Below are positions 24,412 to 34,479 of a stretch of DNA of 64,000 bases, piece after piece (position 1 is the first letter of the stretch; every line of letters begins with the position of its first letter). Source of the DNA: Lachnospiraceae bacterium (GTDB lineage Bacteria; Bacillota; Clostridia; Lachnospirales; Lachnospiraceae); contig SVFL01000004.1 in the NCBI GenBank assembly GCA_015056885.1, positions 35,505 through 99,504 on the forward strand, read 5' to 3'. Under the pieces are notes generated by a model. That model had not been told where the DNA came from. It ran no database searches and saw only the letters and a program-made list of their open reading frames with translations. The position numbers and the translations under genes are program-made.

Positions 24412-27400
24412 ATGAAAGTACGAAAGCTTGCTTTGAAACGGGCCGCTGCATGGCTGATGGCAGCAGCAATGGTGACAAGCTCGGTGGATATCACAGCACT
24501 TACGGTATCTGCAGAGGAAGGCACGCAAGAAGCAGTAGAAACTGTTGTAAGTGAAGCTGTGGAGAACACAGGCACCACAGACGGAGCAATGGGAAATCCG
24601 GGTGCAATGTTGAAAAATGCCGGCGAGGAAGAGATATTCGTTGAGCTACCTATGGAGACGGTTGAATTGCCGGAGCTTGAGACCTCGGCCGGTTCATTTA
24701 GTTTCTGGGCGCTGGACAATTCCGGCAAGGTTGCCCTAAAGGATGGAAATTATGCCAATTGGATTGATCGTATTGATGCTACCGGTGCTGATTATGTGAC
24801 CACATTTTATAACTGGCTGGTGACTAACAGTAATCCGACGACGGCTGTAACCAATCCCAGGGCAGTAGCTTTAGTTGATCCGGAACTTACAAATGACAGT
24901 AATGTCATTAGAATTGATACCAATGATAATGGAATTAATGATGGATATGTGTATAAGGTGACGGAGTTTACCGGAAGTGGTACCTTTAATTATGTCCCAG
25001 GTTCAGCGGCTAACGGTGATGCTGCACAAGCTGCAGTTGCTGATGATATTGAGGCAAATTGGAATTCGGCTCGTGCGCATATTATAGGCGCATATAGCGC
25101 ATTTGACAGAGATCACCCGGAGGTGTTCTGGTTGAGTGGCGGTAGTACAATGAGCTATCGGGCAAGTATAAGTATAAGTAACAATGGTACTGTAACTTAT
25201 ACTCAGCCGATTTATTTTGTCTTGAAGAGCGATGATTTTGATATTCGTGATGCGAGTTATCGGAATAGTAATACACTGACCACTGTCATTAATGAGACTC
25301 TTGTACAGAATGACAGCGCCTGTGCGACGATTCTTGCCGGAGTACCTGAGGATGCGGATACTTATGAGACGGTAAAGTATTTTAATGAGTGGCTGACCAA
25401 GAATAACTGCTATAATGCAGATATAAATACAGCAGGTCATGATGCAAGGGAATGTACCGGTGCTTTGAATGGTTATAGCGGAACTGCAGGGCCTGTATGT
25501 GAGGCATATGCCCGCGCATTCAAGGTGCTTTGCGATGCAGAGGGGATTCCCTGTGTGCTGGTGGATGGTGAGGCTGATAACGGAAGCGGCGACCCCGAGG
25601 CACATATGTGGAACTACGTGCAGATGGATGATGAGAAGTGGTATGCTGTGGATGTGACATGGAATGACCCTACAGTCTATGGTGTAACATCGAAAGAGTC
25701 AGGTTCCGAGAATGAGAATTATTTCCTGGTGGGAAGTGATACCGAGATTGGCGGAATGAGCTTTATTGAGTCCCATCCGGTTTCTAATACAGTATCTGTG
25801 AATGGTGCATCTTTTATCAATGGTCCTGAGCTGGAGGAGGGTGCGTATGAATATGCGTCCAGAGAACTTTCCGCGCTGACCGTAGCAGAAGAGGTAGTTG
25901 ACATTACACAGGATAGCAGCGGAACCGGTTGGAATTATGATTATGATACAAATACGCTGAGTCTTACAGCAAAAGTTACCGGTAATGTTGTTGCTACCGG
26001 AAATTTGAATATTGCACTTGGCAGTGGGTATGTAATTCAGGGTAATGTTAATGTCACCAATGGTGACCTGACTTTCAGTGGTGATGGTCAGTTGCAAGTA
26101 AATGGAGGCTCTAATTCCGCAGGAAATATTAACATTATCAATGGCAATATGATTGTGGATGGTACGGGTTGTCTGCGTATAGAGCGATCTGCTACGGCTG
26201 ATGCCATCAACATAAGCGATAATATGCACTTTGCAGCTAAGAAAGGTTTGAGTATAAAACCTGTTATTGCCGGAGAATATATTTGGAAATCAGACTCCAA
26301 TGTAATTGAAGCGTTTGGTACAGAAATAGTAACAGGAAAATATGAGACCTATTTTGAGAGTTTTTGTATGGAACATGTGAACATAGTTGCGGGAACAGGC
26401 ACAGAGTCCAAGCATACGCATACAATTACTTGTAAGGACGAAGCGTGCTTGCTTAAAATAAGAGGGTCTCAAGATCATGTGGTAGATAAAGAAAAAAATT
26501 ATAGCTGCAAGGTTAGTGGATGTGGTGCCGGACCGCTTGCGTTGGTAATCGGTGGAACCGGAGAAACTGCTTATGAAGTGCCAATTTACTATTTTCGTGG
26601 CTCCAACGTACTGGTAGCAGAACCGGCTATCTACGATGGCGCTCTGGTTTGGGCTAAGTCTGGGGATACAATTAAGTTGCTTCAGGACATTGCGGTTGAA
26701 AGCAGTAAGATTATGAGATTTCAGTCCCAGGGAACTTATTCGGTAGATTTGAATGGTTATACTCTGAATGCAACAGCTACACCCTTTGACCTTACCGATG
26801 GCAGTACCGTCACCATTACCGGAGAAGGTACATTTATCACTACAGCATCAGATTCCAATATTTCGGCGGCTGATGATTTTGTAGGATATATTAAAACAAC
26901 ACAGGACTCCACCACTACAGTATATGGTCAGGTGGCTCTGACAGAGAATCTGGTCATTGCAGAAGGTGAGACCTACAATTTTGTAAATGGTGCCAAACTG
27001 GTACTTGGAGAGTATGCCGTTACCAACAACGGCACCGTTCTTGTGGACGGTGTGCTTCATGAACATAACAATAATGGAGCAGTGAGTGCATATGCACAGG
27101 TGGACGACGCCAATCATCTCAAGCTGGCAGCATGTCTTGATTGTCCCATTGGACATATTAACAGCTCCGGTGCAAGTGAAGCACATACTTATGTAAGCGG
27201 TGTATGTTCTTTGTGCGAACAAGTTTGTTCTCACGCAAGCGTAGCAGACGGTAAGTGTGTAAACTGTCTCATGCAGTATGCGGCAGCGCTTTCCGATGGA
27301 AGTGCGATCACCTATTATATGGATGTTGCGGCGGCAGTAAGTGCTGCAAATACGCTTGAAGGAGCAGAGGGTTCTTCTATAGTAACGCTTACGCTTTATG

Positions 27401-30400
27401 ATAATTATACTGGTGATATTGAAATCGATAGAGATATTAATAGTACTACAACTTTCTATCTTGATTTGAATGGCCGGACGGTTACCGGTAATGTTACACT
27501 TAAGCACTGTACACAAGAGGTACGTATTACGGGGAGTGGTGCAATTGCGGGAACTCTGACGGTGGCTGATGTTTTTGATGGATTCACAGTTGTTGAAGGT
27601 ATTACAATCCAAAGTCTGGTATCCCGGAGTTCGTCGGCTGTTTATGCCCTTGATAATACGGATTTAGGTAGTGTTTCGGTGAACTGCAACTTTGTATTGG
27701 GCGGCGATGGCACTGCTTGTAATATAGGGGGAAATATTGTCGGCGGAGCGGACAGTAAGATTCAGCTTAATTCCCAGGCGACTGTGGAAGGGACTATTAC
27801 TTCTAATGGTGGGCAGATTTCCTTGAATGGTGCAGACCTGAAGGCGGACATAGATATTGTATTAAACAGTGGCGCACAGATTATAGGAAGCAATGCATTG
27901 GATAGCAATTTCCGGGTAAACATTAAAGCGCCGGAAGGTGTTGTGGTAATACCTGCCAATGGAAGTGTTACACTTAATGTAGACAATTATGTTTCGGTTG
28001 ACGGGTATAAGACGGTTTTGAATGACGATGGAACGATTTCCTTCGTATGTGAACACAAGGAGAAAGTGTATTCTGCAGCAGGTAATAAAATTACCGCAAA
28101 ATGTAAGGTCTGTGAAGATGATATGGGTTCTTTGACTCTTGTAAAACCTGAGAATCCTGTGTATGACGGAATGGAGAAAATTGCCACCGTCAGTGGCACA
28201 ATTGACGGTGTTGATACGCCTGCTATCCGGTATGCGGGTGAAAATCTTGTGAGTGGTAAGCCTGTTAATGCAGGAACCTACACTGCAAGTCTCACTTTAG
28301 GGGAGGGTACGGCCAGCGCGGAATATACCATTGCAGCAGCTTCCTTGGAAAATGCAACGATTGCAGATATTCCCGGTCAGACCTATGATGGTGATGATAT
28401 AACACCTGATCCGATTGTGACGGTAGATGATAAGACTCTGAATAAGGACACAGATTACACGGTTTCTTATGAAGATAATAGGAATGCCGGTACCGCAACT
28501 TTGATTGTTGCAGGTAAGGGAAATTATAAAGATACAATAACCAAAACCTTTGTAATTGATCAGGCAAAAACTCCTGTTATTATCTGGCCTGTAGCAACCA
28601 AGTTGACCTACGGCAAGTCTCTGTCAGACAGTAAGCTTGAGGGCGGCAGCACAGAATATGGTACCTTTGCATGGGAGGATGGAAGTATTATTCCCGGTGC
28701 AGGTGACAAGACATATACGGTAGTATTTACCCCCTCTGCACTTGCTGTGCAGAACTATGCTAATATGACAGTGATGCAGCAGAGTGTGACAGTGACTGTT
28801 GAGAAGGGAGTTCCCGCATGTGAGATTCCCGAAGATTTGACAGCTCGGTATGGTCAGACCTTAAAACAGATTACATTGCCTGAAGGATGGAGCTGGGATG
28901 CTCCGGATACTTTGGTGGGTAATGTCGGGACAAATGAGTTTGGAGCAACATTTACACCGAAGGATACGGCTAATTACAGCACAGTGCAGATGAATCTGAG
29001 CGTGAAAGTTGAGCCTGTTACATTAACGGTTACCGGAGTGACTGCAAAGAGCAGATTTTACGATGGAACCAATGTGGTGAAGATTACCGGTGTGACGATA
29101 AGCGGTATATTGGATGCAGATGAGGTAGCTGTTAATCTTGAGGGATTGACAGGTACCGTAGCCGGTGCCAAAGCCGGAGATTATGATGCTGTGACATTGC
29201 CACAGTTGACTCTGATAGGTGCTGACGCTGCTAATTATATCTTGATACAGCCCACAGAGGCATTCCCCACATCGGTAAGTATTATGAAGTCTAATGCTTC
29301 CATTACTTTAAAATCTGATGTGTACAGAAAGATTTATGGTGATGATGCGTTCTCTATTGCAAGTGATATTACCACGGTGGGAGATGCAAAGCTTGTTTAC
29401 AGTGTCTCCAATGGATTGGATTCCAAGGGCAATCCTAAGAATGCAGATGATATTGTGACAGTGTCCGCGGAAGGTCTGGTGACTATTCTGGGCAGCGGTA
29501 GCGTGACAGTAACTTTGAGCATGGAGGAGACCGCCAATTATTATGGGGTATCCAAGACGATTTCCATTCAGGTAATGGCTTGGGATGATATTCCTCAGAA
29601 TGGATTCTTCATTCGCTCCATGGATGTGGAGACATATACCGGCAAGGCAATCAAGCCGGAACCTGCTGTATATGATGGTAATTCAGAAACGCGTCTGGAG
29701 ATGGGTAGAGATTATACCATTTCTTACAAAAACAATAAAAATGCTTATACTCTGAAGGAAGGAGAGGCGGGCTTTAATCCTAAGAAGGCTCCGACCCTCA
29801 TCATTAAGGGTAAGGGCAACTATGATAAAACGCTTACTGTTTATTTCACCATTCAGCCTCTGGATATTTCTGATGATAACATAAGCATTGAGGCGGATGA
29901 TATCGTAGTTGAGGCGAATGGCAAGGCACAGAAGAAGGCGCCTGTTGTAAAGGTTAATAACAAGAAGCTGGGTAAGGCCGATTTTGCAGTTGCATATCCT
30001 GCGGAAGGTGCGGCTGCTTATACAGAGCCCGGCAGCTATCCTGTTGTGATTACCGGTAAAGGTAATTATACCGGCAGCAGAACCTTGAATCTGATTGTGG
30101 CAGCTAAGGGAAGTAGTCTTGCAAAAGCAACCATTGCTAAGATTCCCGCTCAGGAGTTTGACGGTGTGAATGCAGTGGAACTGGACGAGAATGAGTTGGT
30201 TGTGACCGCTAAGGTAAACGGCAAGAAGGAGATTCTTAAGAAAGATGTTCACTACACGGTAGAATATGTGAACAATGAAGCAATCGGTACTGCAACAGTA
30301 ATTGTCAAGGCAATTGAGGGCAGTGGATTTGCCGGATTTAAGAAGGCAACCTTTAAGATTACAGGTGCGTCTATTGCAAAAGCTACCGTGACAGGTATTG

Positions 30401-31443
30401 AGAATAAAGTCTATACCGGCAGTGCACAGGAACTTGCAATTAAGGTAAGTCTGGACGGTGCATTGGTGGAAGGTAAGGATTACACGGTAACTTATGCGAA
30501 GAACGTGAATGTTGGTACTGCCAGTGTAACCATCAAGGGTATGGGCAAGTACACCGGTACCGTCAAGAAATCCTTTAAGATAACGCCGGCTGACATTACA
30601 GAAATTGTGAGAAATTGGGATGGCGAAATCTTTAGCAAGTATGTAAAGGGCGGAGCGCAGCCTTCCCTGAGAATTCGATTTAACGGAATGATTCTAAAAG
30701 AAGGCAAAGATTATACGCTGACCTATAAGGACAATAAGGATGTCTATATGTCCCGAAATGGTGAATATAACGTAGATAAGACTCCTATGGTTACCATTAA
30801 GGGTAAGGGAAATTTTGCAGGTACAACCAGTAGTGACTTCCTTATTTTGTCAAGACCGCTTAATGATCCCGATGTGCCGGTAATCATGACTGTGGCTGAT
30901 AAGGTTATATCCGACAAGAAGGGAGGATATATCAGCAAGGTGGTACTTACCGATGCAGATGGTAAGGCATTGAAACAGGGTATGGATTACAGCGAACCTG
31001 TTTACACCATGGTAAATGAGAAGGGTGAGACTGTGACCCTGAGCAAAGAGGATACTGCTCCTGTAGGCAGCGTGATTACCGTATCTGTAACCGGAATGGG
31101 TGCATACGAAGGTGGTGAAGATAATGTTCTCACTGCAACCTATCGTATCACTGCCAAGGACTTTACCAAGGCGAAGGTGAAGAGTATTCAGAAAAAGTAT
31201 ACAGGTAAGAATGTAGAACTTACCGCAGAGGACTTCTTGAACGAAGATGGTACAAGTAAGGTGACCATCGGCGGAGAGAATCTTGTATATGGCAAGGACT
31301 TTGAGATTGTTCCCGGAAGCTACAAGAATAACTTGAAGAAGGGCACTGCCAGTGTAACCATTCAGGGTTGTGGCGAGTACGGTGGCATGAAGACCGTGAA
31401 GTTTAAGATTGGTGCAAGAAGCCTGTGGTTTTGGTGGCTGTAA
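24412..31443 (+). CDS. Giant secreted transglutaminase-like protein with Ig/MBG-type repeats
   Basis: 2343 residues from the ATG at 24412 behind GGAGGAG; the track's upstream 57 residues are translated repeat. Residues 1-34 are a signal peptide. A transglutaminase/protease-like core has C363 (GPVCEAYARAF), H398 (EAHMWNYV) and D414 (AVDVTWND). Beta-strand-rich repeats follow, with two Cys-rich inserts (CxxCxxVC). The C-terminal half is a series of Ig-like modules of the MBG/YDG type (YDG, D-Y-T-V-S-Y, GKGNY.GT, F-I). There is no LPxTG; the protein ends RSLWFWWL, and its anchoring is unknown. Probable role is in surface adhesion or peptide cross-linking. Confidence 0.85.
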   Translation: MKVRKLALKRAAAWLMAAAMVTSSVDITALTVSAEEGTQEAVETVVSEAVENTGTTDGAMGNPGAMLKNAGEEEIFVELPMETVELPELETSAGSFSFWALDNSGKVALKDGNYANWIDRIDATGADYVTTFYNWLVTNSNPTTAVTNPRAVALVDPELTNDSNVIRIDTNDNGINDGYVYKVTEFTGSGTFNYVPGSAANGDAAQAAVADDIEANWNSARAHIIGAYSAFDRDHPEVFWLSGGSTMSYRASISISNNGTVTYTQPIYFVLKSDDFDIRDASYRNSNTLTTVINETLVQNDSACATILAGVPEDADTYETVKYFNEWLTKNNCYNADINTAGHDARECTGALNGYSGTAGPVCEAYARAFKVLCDAEGIPCVLVDGEADNGSGDPEAHMWNYVQMDDEKWYAVDVTWNDPTVYGVTSKESGSENENYFLVGSDTEIGGMSFIESHPVSNTVSVNGASFINGPELEEGAYEYASRELSALTVAEEVVDITQDSSGTGWNYDYDTNTLSLTAKVTGNVVATGNLNIALGSGYVIQGNVNVTNGDLTFSGDGQLQVNGGSNSAGNINIINGNMIVDGTGCLRIERSATADAINISDNMHFAAKKGLSIKPVIAGEYIWKSDSNVIEAFGTEIVTGKYETYFESFCMEHVNIVAGTGTESKHTHTITCKDEACLLKIRGSQDHVVDKEKNYSCKVSGCGAGPLALVIGGTGETAYEVPIYYFRGSNVLVAEPAIYDGALVWAKSGDTIKLLQDIAVESSKIMRFQSQGTYSVDLNGYTLNATATPFDLTDGSTVTITGEGTFITTASDSNISAADDFVGYIKTTQDSTTTVYGQVALTENLVIAEGETYNFVNGAKLVLGEYAVTNNGTVLVDGVLHEHNNNGAVSAYAQVDDANHLKLAACLDCPIGHINSSGASEAHTYVSGVCSLCEQVCSHASVADGKCVNCLMQYAAALSDGSAITYYMDVAAAVSAANTLEGAEGSSIVTLTLYDNYTGDIEIDRDINSTTTFYLDLNGRTVTGNVTLKHCTQEVRITGSGAIAGTLTVADVFDGFTVVEGITIQSLVSRSSSAVYALDNTDLGSVSVNCNFVLGGDGTACNIGGNIVGGADSKIQLNSQATVEGTITSNGGQISLNGADLKADIDIVLNSGAQIIGSNALDSNFRVNIKAPEGVVVIPANGSVTLNVDNYVSVDGYKTVLNDDGTISFVCEHKEKVYSAAGNKITAKCKVCEDDMGSLTLVKPENPVYDGMEKIATVSGTIDGVDTPAIRYAGENLVSGKPVNAGTYTASLTLGEGTASAEYTIAAASLENATIADIPGQTYDGDDITPDPIVTVDDKTLNKDTDYTVSYEDNRNAGTATLIVAGKGNYKDTITKTFVIDQAKTPVIIWPVATKLTYGKSLSDSKLEGGSTEYGTFAWEDGSIIPGAGDKTYTVVFTPSALAVQNYANMTVMQQSVTVTVEKGVPACEIPEDLTARYGQTLKQITLPEGWSWDAPDTLVGNVGTNEFGATFTPKDTANYSTVQMNLSVKVEPVTLTVTGVTAKSRFYDGTNVVKITGVTISGILDADEVAVNLEGLTGTVAGAKAGDYDAVTLPQLTLIGADAANYILIQPTEAFPTSVSIMKSNASITLKSDVYRKIYGDDAFSIASDITTVGDAKLVYSVSNGLDSKGNPKNADDIVTVSAEGLVTILGSGSVTVTLSMEETANYYGVSKTISIQVMAWDDIPQNGFFIRSMDVETYTGKAIKPEPAVYDGNSETRLEMGRDYTISYKNNKNAYTLKEGEAGFNPKKAPTLIIKGKGNYDKTLTVYFTIQPLDISDDNISIEADDIVVEANGKAQKKAPVVKVNNKKLGKADFAVAYPAEGAAAYTEPGSYPVVITGKGNYTGSRTLNLIVAAKGSSLAKATIAKIPAQEFDGVNAVELDENELVVTAKVNGKKEILKKDVHYTVEYVNNEAIGTATVIVKAIEGSGFAGFKKATFKITGASIAKATVTGIENKVYTGSAQELAIKVSLDGALVEGKDYTVTYAKNVNVGTASVTIKGMGKYTGTVKKSFKITPADITEIVRNWDGEIFSKYVKGGAQPSLRIRFNGMILKEGKDYTLTYKDNKDVYMSRNGEYNVDKTPMVTIKGKGNFAGTTSSDFLILSRPLNDPDVPVIMTVADKVISDKKGGYISKVVLTDADGKALKQGMDYSEPVYTMVNEKGETVTLSKEDTAPVGSVITVSVTGMGAYEGGEDNVLTATYRITAKDFTKAKVKSIQKKYTGKNVELTAEDFLNEDGTSKVTIGGENLVYGKDFEIVPGSYKNNLKKGTASVTIQGCGEYGGMKTVKFKIGARSLWFWWL

Positions 31444-31468
31444 AATTTAACTGAATGAATGCATAACA

Positions 31469-31495
31469 AAAGGACGGCATTACTTGCCGTCCTTT
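31469..31495. terminator. Bidirectional terminator overlapping the holA stop
   Basis: AAAGGACGGCA and TGCCGTCCTTT form an 11-bp perfect stem with a 5-nt loop. The holA stop codon (31480-31482) lies in the loop. It serves both the giant gene and holA, which converge here. Confidence 0.85.
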
Positions 31496-32466
31496 AATAC
31501 GGATAAAATTAGCACTTCCACGCTCATCATATCGTTCATGCGGCCGCTCTTGACTGCGGCTTCCGCTTCCACACATTGTTCTACCGCAGCCCGCAGTACA
31601 GATGTCTTAAAGCGGCCTGCCTGGGTTACATATTTGCCTGCGATAAATGGTGGAACACCGATTTTGGGAGCGATGGCTTTGTTGTCATAGCCCCGGGAGC
31701 GCATCTCCTTCACCTGAAGCAACAGGTTACATTGTCTGGCGATGAGAAAGAGGATTCGCATGGGAGGCTCTTTCAGTGCCAACAGGTCATAATACAACTG
31801 TAACGCCTGCTTGGTCTTGCCGTCGGCAATGGCATTAATCATGTCAAAAATATGATTGGTGATGCGGTTGGTACAGATAGTTTCCACATCTTCAGAGGTC
31901 ACAATTTCTTTGTCCATACAATAGCAGATAAGTTTTTCCAGTTCCATCTGAATGTTTTCCATATCGGTGCCGGTTTTTTGCAGGAAAAGCTGCACGGTAT
32001 TTTCTGTGATTTTCTTGCCTTCCTTACCGAGGGTACCGGCAATCCAGCGTTTCAGGGTCTGTTCGTCCTGAACAGTGAATTCCGTTACATAGCCCTTGGC
32101 CTGAACTGCCTTGTAGAGCTTGCTGCGCTTGTCCACGTCACTTTCGGTAAAAACAAAGCAGGTGGTCTCGCTGGGAGCGGTCAGATATTCTGCCATTTTC
32201 TCGCCGCCGGATTTGAACAGTCCGCTGTCGGAAATAAAAATGACACGTCTTTCGGCCAGAAAGGGCATTGTTTCTGCCAAATCGATAATTTCGTTTACAG
32301 GGGTATCTTTGCCGCTGTAAAAGTGGGAGTTCATCTGGTCCCCCTCGGGACAGAGCGCCTTGCGCAGACGGTCCGTGTATTGCTTTTTCAGATACCGCTC
32401 CTCGCCGTAGAGCAGGTAGACGGGTTGAAAATTATTTTGTTTGATATCGTCCTGAATGCGTTGCAT
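31480..32466 (-). CDS. holA: DNA polymerase III subunit delta
   Basis: 328 residues. The N-terminal YLLYGEERYLKKQYTDRLRKAL is the degenerate P-loop region of the clamp-loader delta subunit, followed by MPFLAERRVIFISDSGLF and, near 140-200, KRWIAGTLGKEGKKI and MELEKLICY. The C-terminal helical collar includes RILFLIARQCNLLLQVKEM. Opens the sliding clamp within the clamp loader. It converges with the giant surface protein gene. The usual neighbour comEC is 9 kb away on the other strand. Confidence 0.92.
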   Translation of the reverse strand: MQRIQDDIKQNNFQPVYLLYGEERYLKKQYTDRLRKALCPEGDQMNSHFYSGKDTPVNEIIDLAETMPFLAERRVIFISDSGLFKSGGEKMAEYLTAPSETTCFVFTESDVDKRSKLYKAVQAKGYVTEFTVQDEQTLKRWIAGTLGKEGKKITENTVQLFLQKTGTDMENIQMELEKLICYCMDKEIVTSEDVETICTNRITNHIFDMINAIADGKTKQALQLYYDLLALKEPPMRILFLIARQCNLLLQVKEMRSRGYDNKAIAPKIGVPPFIAGKYVTQAGRFKTSVLRAAVEQCVEAEAAVKSGRMNDMMSVEVLILSVLKDGK

Positions 32467-32566
32467 AATTACCTCGCCTAAAATATTAGCGTAGAATCAG
32501 TCTCTCGGAGCAAAATTCCACATGCTACCATGACAGTATAACACATATGTCTGATTTGAAAAAGTA

Positions 32567-32595
32567 TTGAGATTGTGGGGCTGTTATGCTATGAT
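32567..32595 (+). promoter_or_regulatory. mscL promoter
   Basis: TTGAGA (32567-32572) and TATGAT (32590-32595) with a 17-bp spacer, about 55 bp upstream of the mscL start. Confidence 0.6.
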
Positions 32596-32651
32596 AAAAA
32601 CAGCGTTATTTCACAAGAAAAAGATTAATTTACAAACGGAGGAAGAGATAA

Positions 32652-33089
32652 ATGAGCAAAGGAAACGGATTTTTGGGAGAATTTAAGAAGTTTATTCTGC
32701 GCGGCAACGTGATGGATATGGCAGTTGGTGTAATTGTAGGTGGAGCGTTTACAGCGATTGTAACCTCCTTGAACCAGGATATTCTCACTCCCCTTTTGGG
32801 TCTTGTGGGCGGTACTGATTTTAGTGATTTGTATGTTGTCATGGGTGAGGGTGAGACTGCACCGGTATTGATGTATGGTAACTTTATTACTGCTGTTATC
32901 AATTTCCTGATTACTGCATTCGTGATTTTCTGCCTGATTAAGACTATCAATACCGTCAGTGACAAGTTCAGCAAGAAGCCTGAGCCTGCTGCGCCTACTA
33001 CCAAGAAATGTCCTTACTGTAAGACTGATATCGCTCTGGATGCAAGCAGATGCCCTCATTGTACTTCTATGTTGGAGGAGAGCAAATAA
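32652..33089 (+). CDS. mscL: Large-conductance mechanosensitive channel with zinc-ribbon tail
   Basis: 145 residues, ATG behind GGAGGAAGAG. The N-terminal FLGEFKKFILRGNVMDMAVGVIVGGAFTAIVTSL is the MscL S1 helix and first membrane segment, and FITAVINFLITAFVIFCLIK the second. In place of the usual cytoplasmic helix bundle the C-terminus carries KKCPYCKTDI and RCPHCTSML, a four-cysteine zinc ribbon. Homologues with this tail occur in other Firmicutes. Releases solutes on hypo-osmotic shock. It may be cotranscribed with the TPR lipoprotein gene 33 bp downstream. Confidence 0.92.
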   Translation: MSKGNGFLGEFKKFILRGNVMDMAVGVIVGGAFTAIVTSLNQDILTPLLGLVGGTDFSDLYVVMGEGETAPVLMYGNFITAVINFLITAFVIFCLIKTINTVSDKFSKKPEPAAPTTKKCPYCKTDIALDASRCPHCTSMLEESK

Positions 33090-33122
33090 GAGGCACTGTT
33101 TGAAGAGTGAAAGGTAGTTACG

Positions 33123-34175
33123 ATGAGTTTGCGAAAGAATAAAAAGTGGATTGTGCTGGCAGGTAGTGTGCTGGTGGCAGGTGTGCTGGCCGGATGCGGA
33201 ACCTCAGGAGAAAAAATAGACAATGCCACACAGCTTTTAGAGCAATTGAATTATGAAGCGGCATTGGCTGAATTTGACCTGGCGGAGGAAGCCGGAGAGA
33301 ATGAGCGCCTGATTGCCAGGGGAAGAGGTATTGCCTACATGGGCCTTACGGACTATGACAATGCCATCGCTAATTTTGAAGCGTCCCTTGGAGCCAGTGA
33401 CGGATTTGTACAGAATGTAGATTTTGATGTAAATTACTATCTGGCGGCGGCCTATTTTAAAAGTGGTCAGTCTCTGGAGGCAGAGGAAGCATACAATGCG
33501 ATTCTTGCATTGCGTCCCGATGAAGAAGATGCTTATTTTTTAAGAGGAAATGTGCGTCTGGAGAGGGGCAATTATGAGGGAGCCAAGGAAGACTTTGATA
33601 AAGTAGTCTCCATGGATTCCAACAACTATGATCGTCTGATAGAAATTTATCGTGCATTGGAGCATTATGGTTATAAGGCGGTGGGACAGGAATATCTGAA
33701 CAATGCCATGAAGGCTGCCGGTGATAAGATGGATAGCTATGACAGTGGACGTATGTATTACTATCTGGAAGATTATCAGAAGGCATGTGTGGCATTGGAG
33801 AAGGCTCGTTCCAAGGGGGATGCGGAGAGTTTTCTGTATCTGGGTAAGTCCTATGAAGCCACAGGGGACTACAATTATGCGGCCAGTGTGTACAATTCCT
33901 GGATAGCTAAGGATACAGGCAGTGCGGCTATTTATAATCAGTTGGGCCTGTGTGAGATGCAGATGGGAAGCTATAAGCGGGCGTTGGATGCTTTTCAGGC
34001 AGGTAAGAAGGTGGAAGGTAATTCTTTGATGCAGACACTTTCCTTTAATGAGATTGTGGCTTATGAATATCTTGGGGAGTATACTCAGGCATCTGTTTTG
34101 CTGGACAGTTATTTGAAGACTTATCCCGATGATGAAGTTGCCAAACGGGAGAAACAGTTCCTGGCTACGAGATAA
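33123..34175 (+). CDS. Tetratricopeptide-repeat lipoprotein
   Basis: 350 residues. Signal peptide with lipobox LAGC at residue ~25. At least seven TPR-like helical hairpins follow, with A-x-x-x-Y-G/F-x-x-A-Y signatures such as AYFKSGQSLEAEEAYNAIL, YFLRGNVRLERGNYEGAKEDF and AIYNQLGLCEMQMGSYKRAL. Such proteins scaffold envelope complexes; the partner is unknown. A factor-independent terminator follows at 34222. Confidence 0.82.
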   Translation: MSLRKNKKWIVLAGSVLVAGVLAGCGTSGEKIDNATQLLEQLNYEAALAEFDLAEEAGENERLIARGRGIAYMGLTDYDNAIANFEASLGASDGFVQNVDFDVNYYLAAAYFKSGQSLEAEEAYNAILALRPDEEDAYFLRGNVRLERGNYEGAKEDFDKVVSMDSNNYDRLIEIYRALEHYGYKAVGQEYLNNAMKAAGDKMDSYDSGRMYYYLEDYQKACVALEKARSKGDAESFLYLGKSYEATGDYNYAASVYNSWIAKDTGSAAIYNQLGLCEMQMGSYKRALDAFQAGKKVEGNSLMQTLSFNEIVAYEYLGEYTQASVLLDSYLKTYPDDEVAKREKQFLATR

Positions 34176-34221
34176 AGATTGTATACAAGATATAGTGTTT
34201 GTGAAAATAGTATAACAGCGA

Positions 34222-34260
34222 AAAGCTCATGTGCGGAAAAGTCCGCAAGTGGGCTTTTTT
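34222..34260 (+). terminator. Rho-independent terminator after the TPR lipoprotein gene
   Basis: AAAAGCTCATGTGCGGA pairs with TCCGCAAGTGGGCTTTT (a few G-U pairs) and ends in TTTTTT. The track's ORF start for the next gene falls inside this hairpin, which shows that start is wrong. Confidence 0.82.
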
Positions 34261-34306
34261 GATGCAAAAAAGATAAAATTATTCGACCGAGTCAGTCAAT
34301 ATTATT

Positions 34307-34354
34307 CTACAATATGTGACAGAAGTGTCGCAAGAAAAACACCATATATTGTGT
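34307..34354 (+). promoter_or_regulatory. NrdR box pair
   Basis: ACACCATATATTGTGT (34339-34354) matches the NrdR box pattern ACACWATATATWGTGT with one mismatch. A weaker copy with core CAATATGT begins near 34307, and the equivalent C residues are 32 bp apart, close to the three-turn spacing normal for NrdR sites. They precede the nrdD promoter. Confidence 0.7.
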
Positions 34355-34372
34355 TTAATAGGGTTTCGGTCA

Positions 34373-34401
34373 TTGACTTTAGTGTCGTAAAATGTTATAG
34401 T
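34373..34401 (+). promoter_or_regulatory. nrdD promoter
   Basis: TTGACT (34373-34378) and TATAGT (34396-34401) with a 17-bp spacer. The mRNA leader is about 70 nt. Confidence 0.7.
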
Positions 34402-34479
34402 GAAACAAATGCCGCTTCGGTGGTAAGTACGGACGAAAAGCACTATTTTAAGGAACACAAGATATTGGGAGGGCAAGGG

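Noticed and set aside
34231-34479. N-terminal 83 residues of the track's NrdD ORF
   Set aside because: They cross a terminator hairpin, NrdR boxes and a consensus promoter; the ATP-cone begins at 34480.
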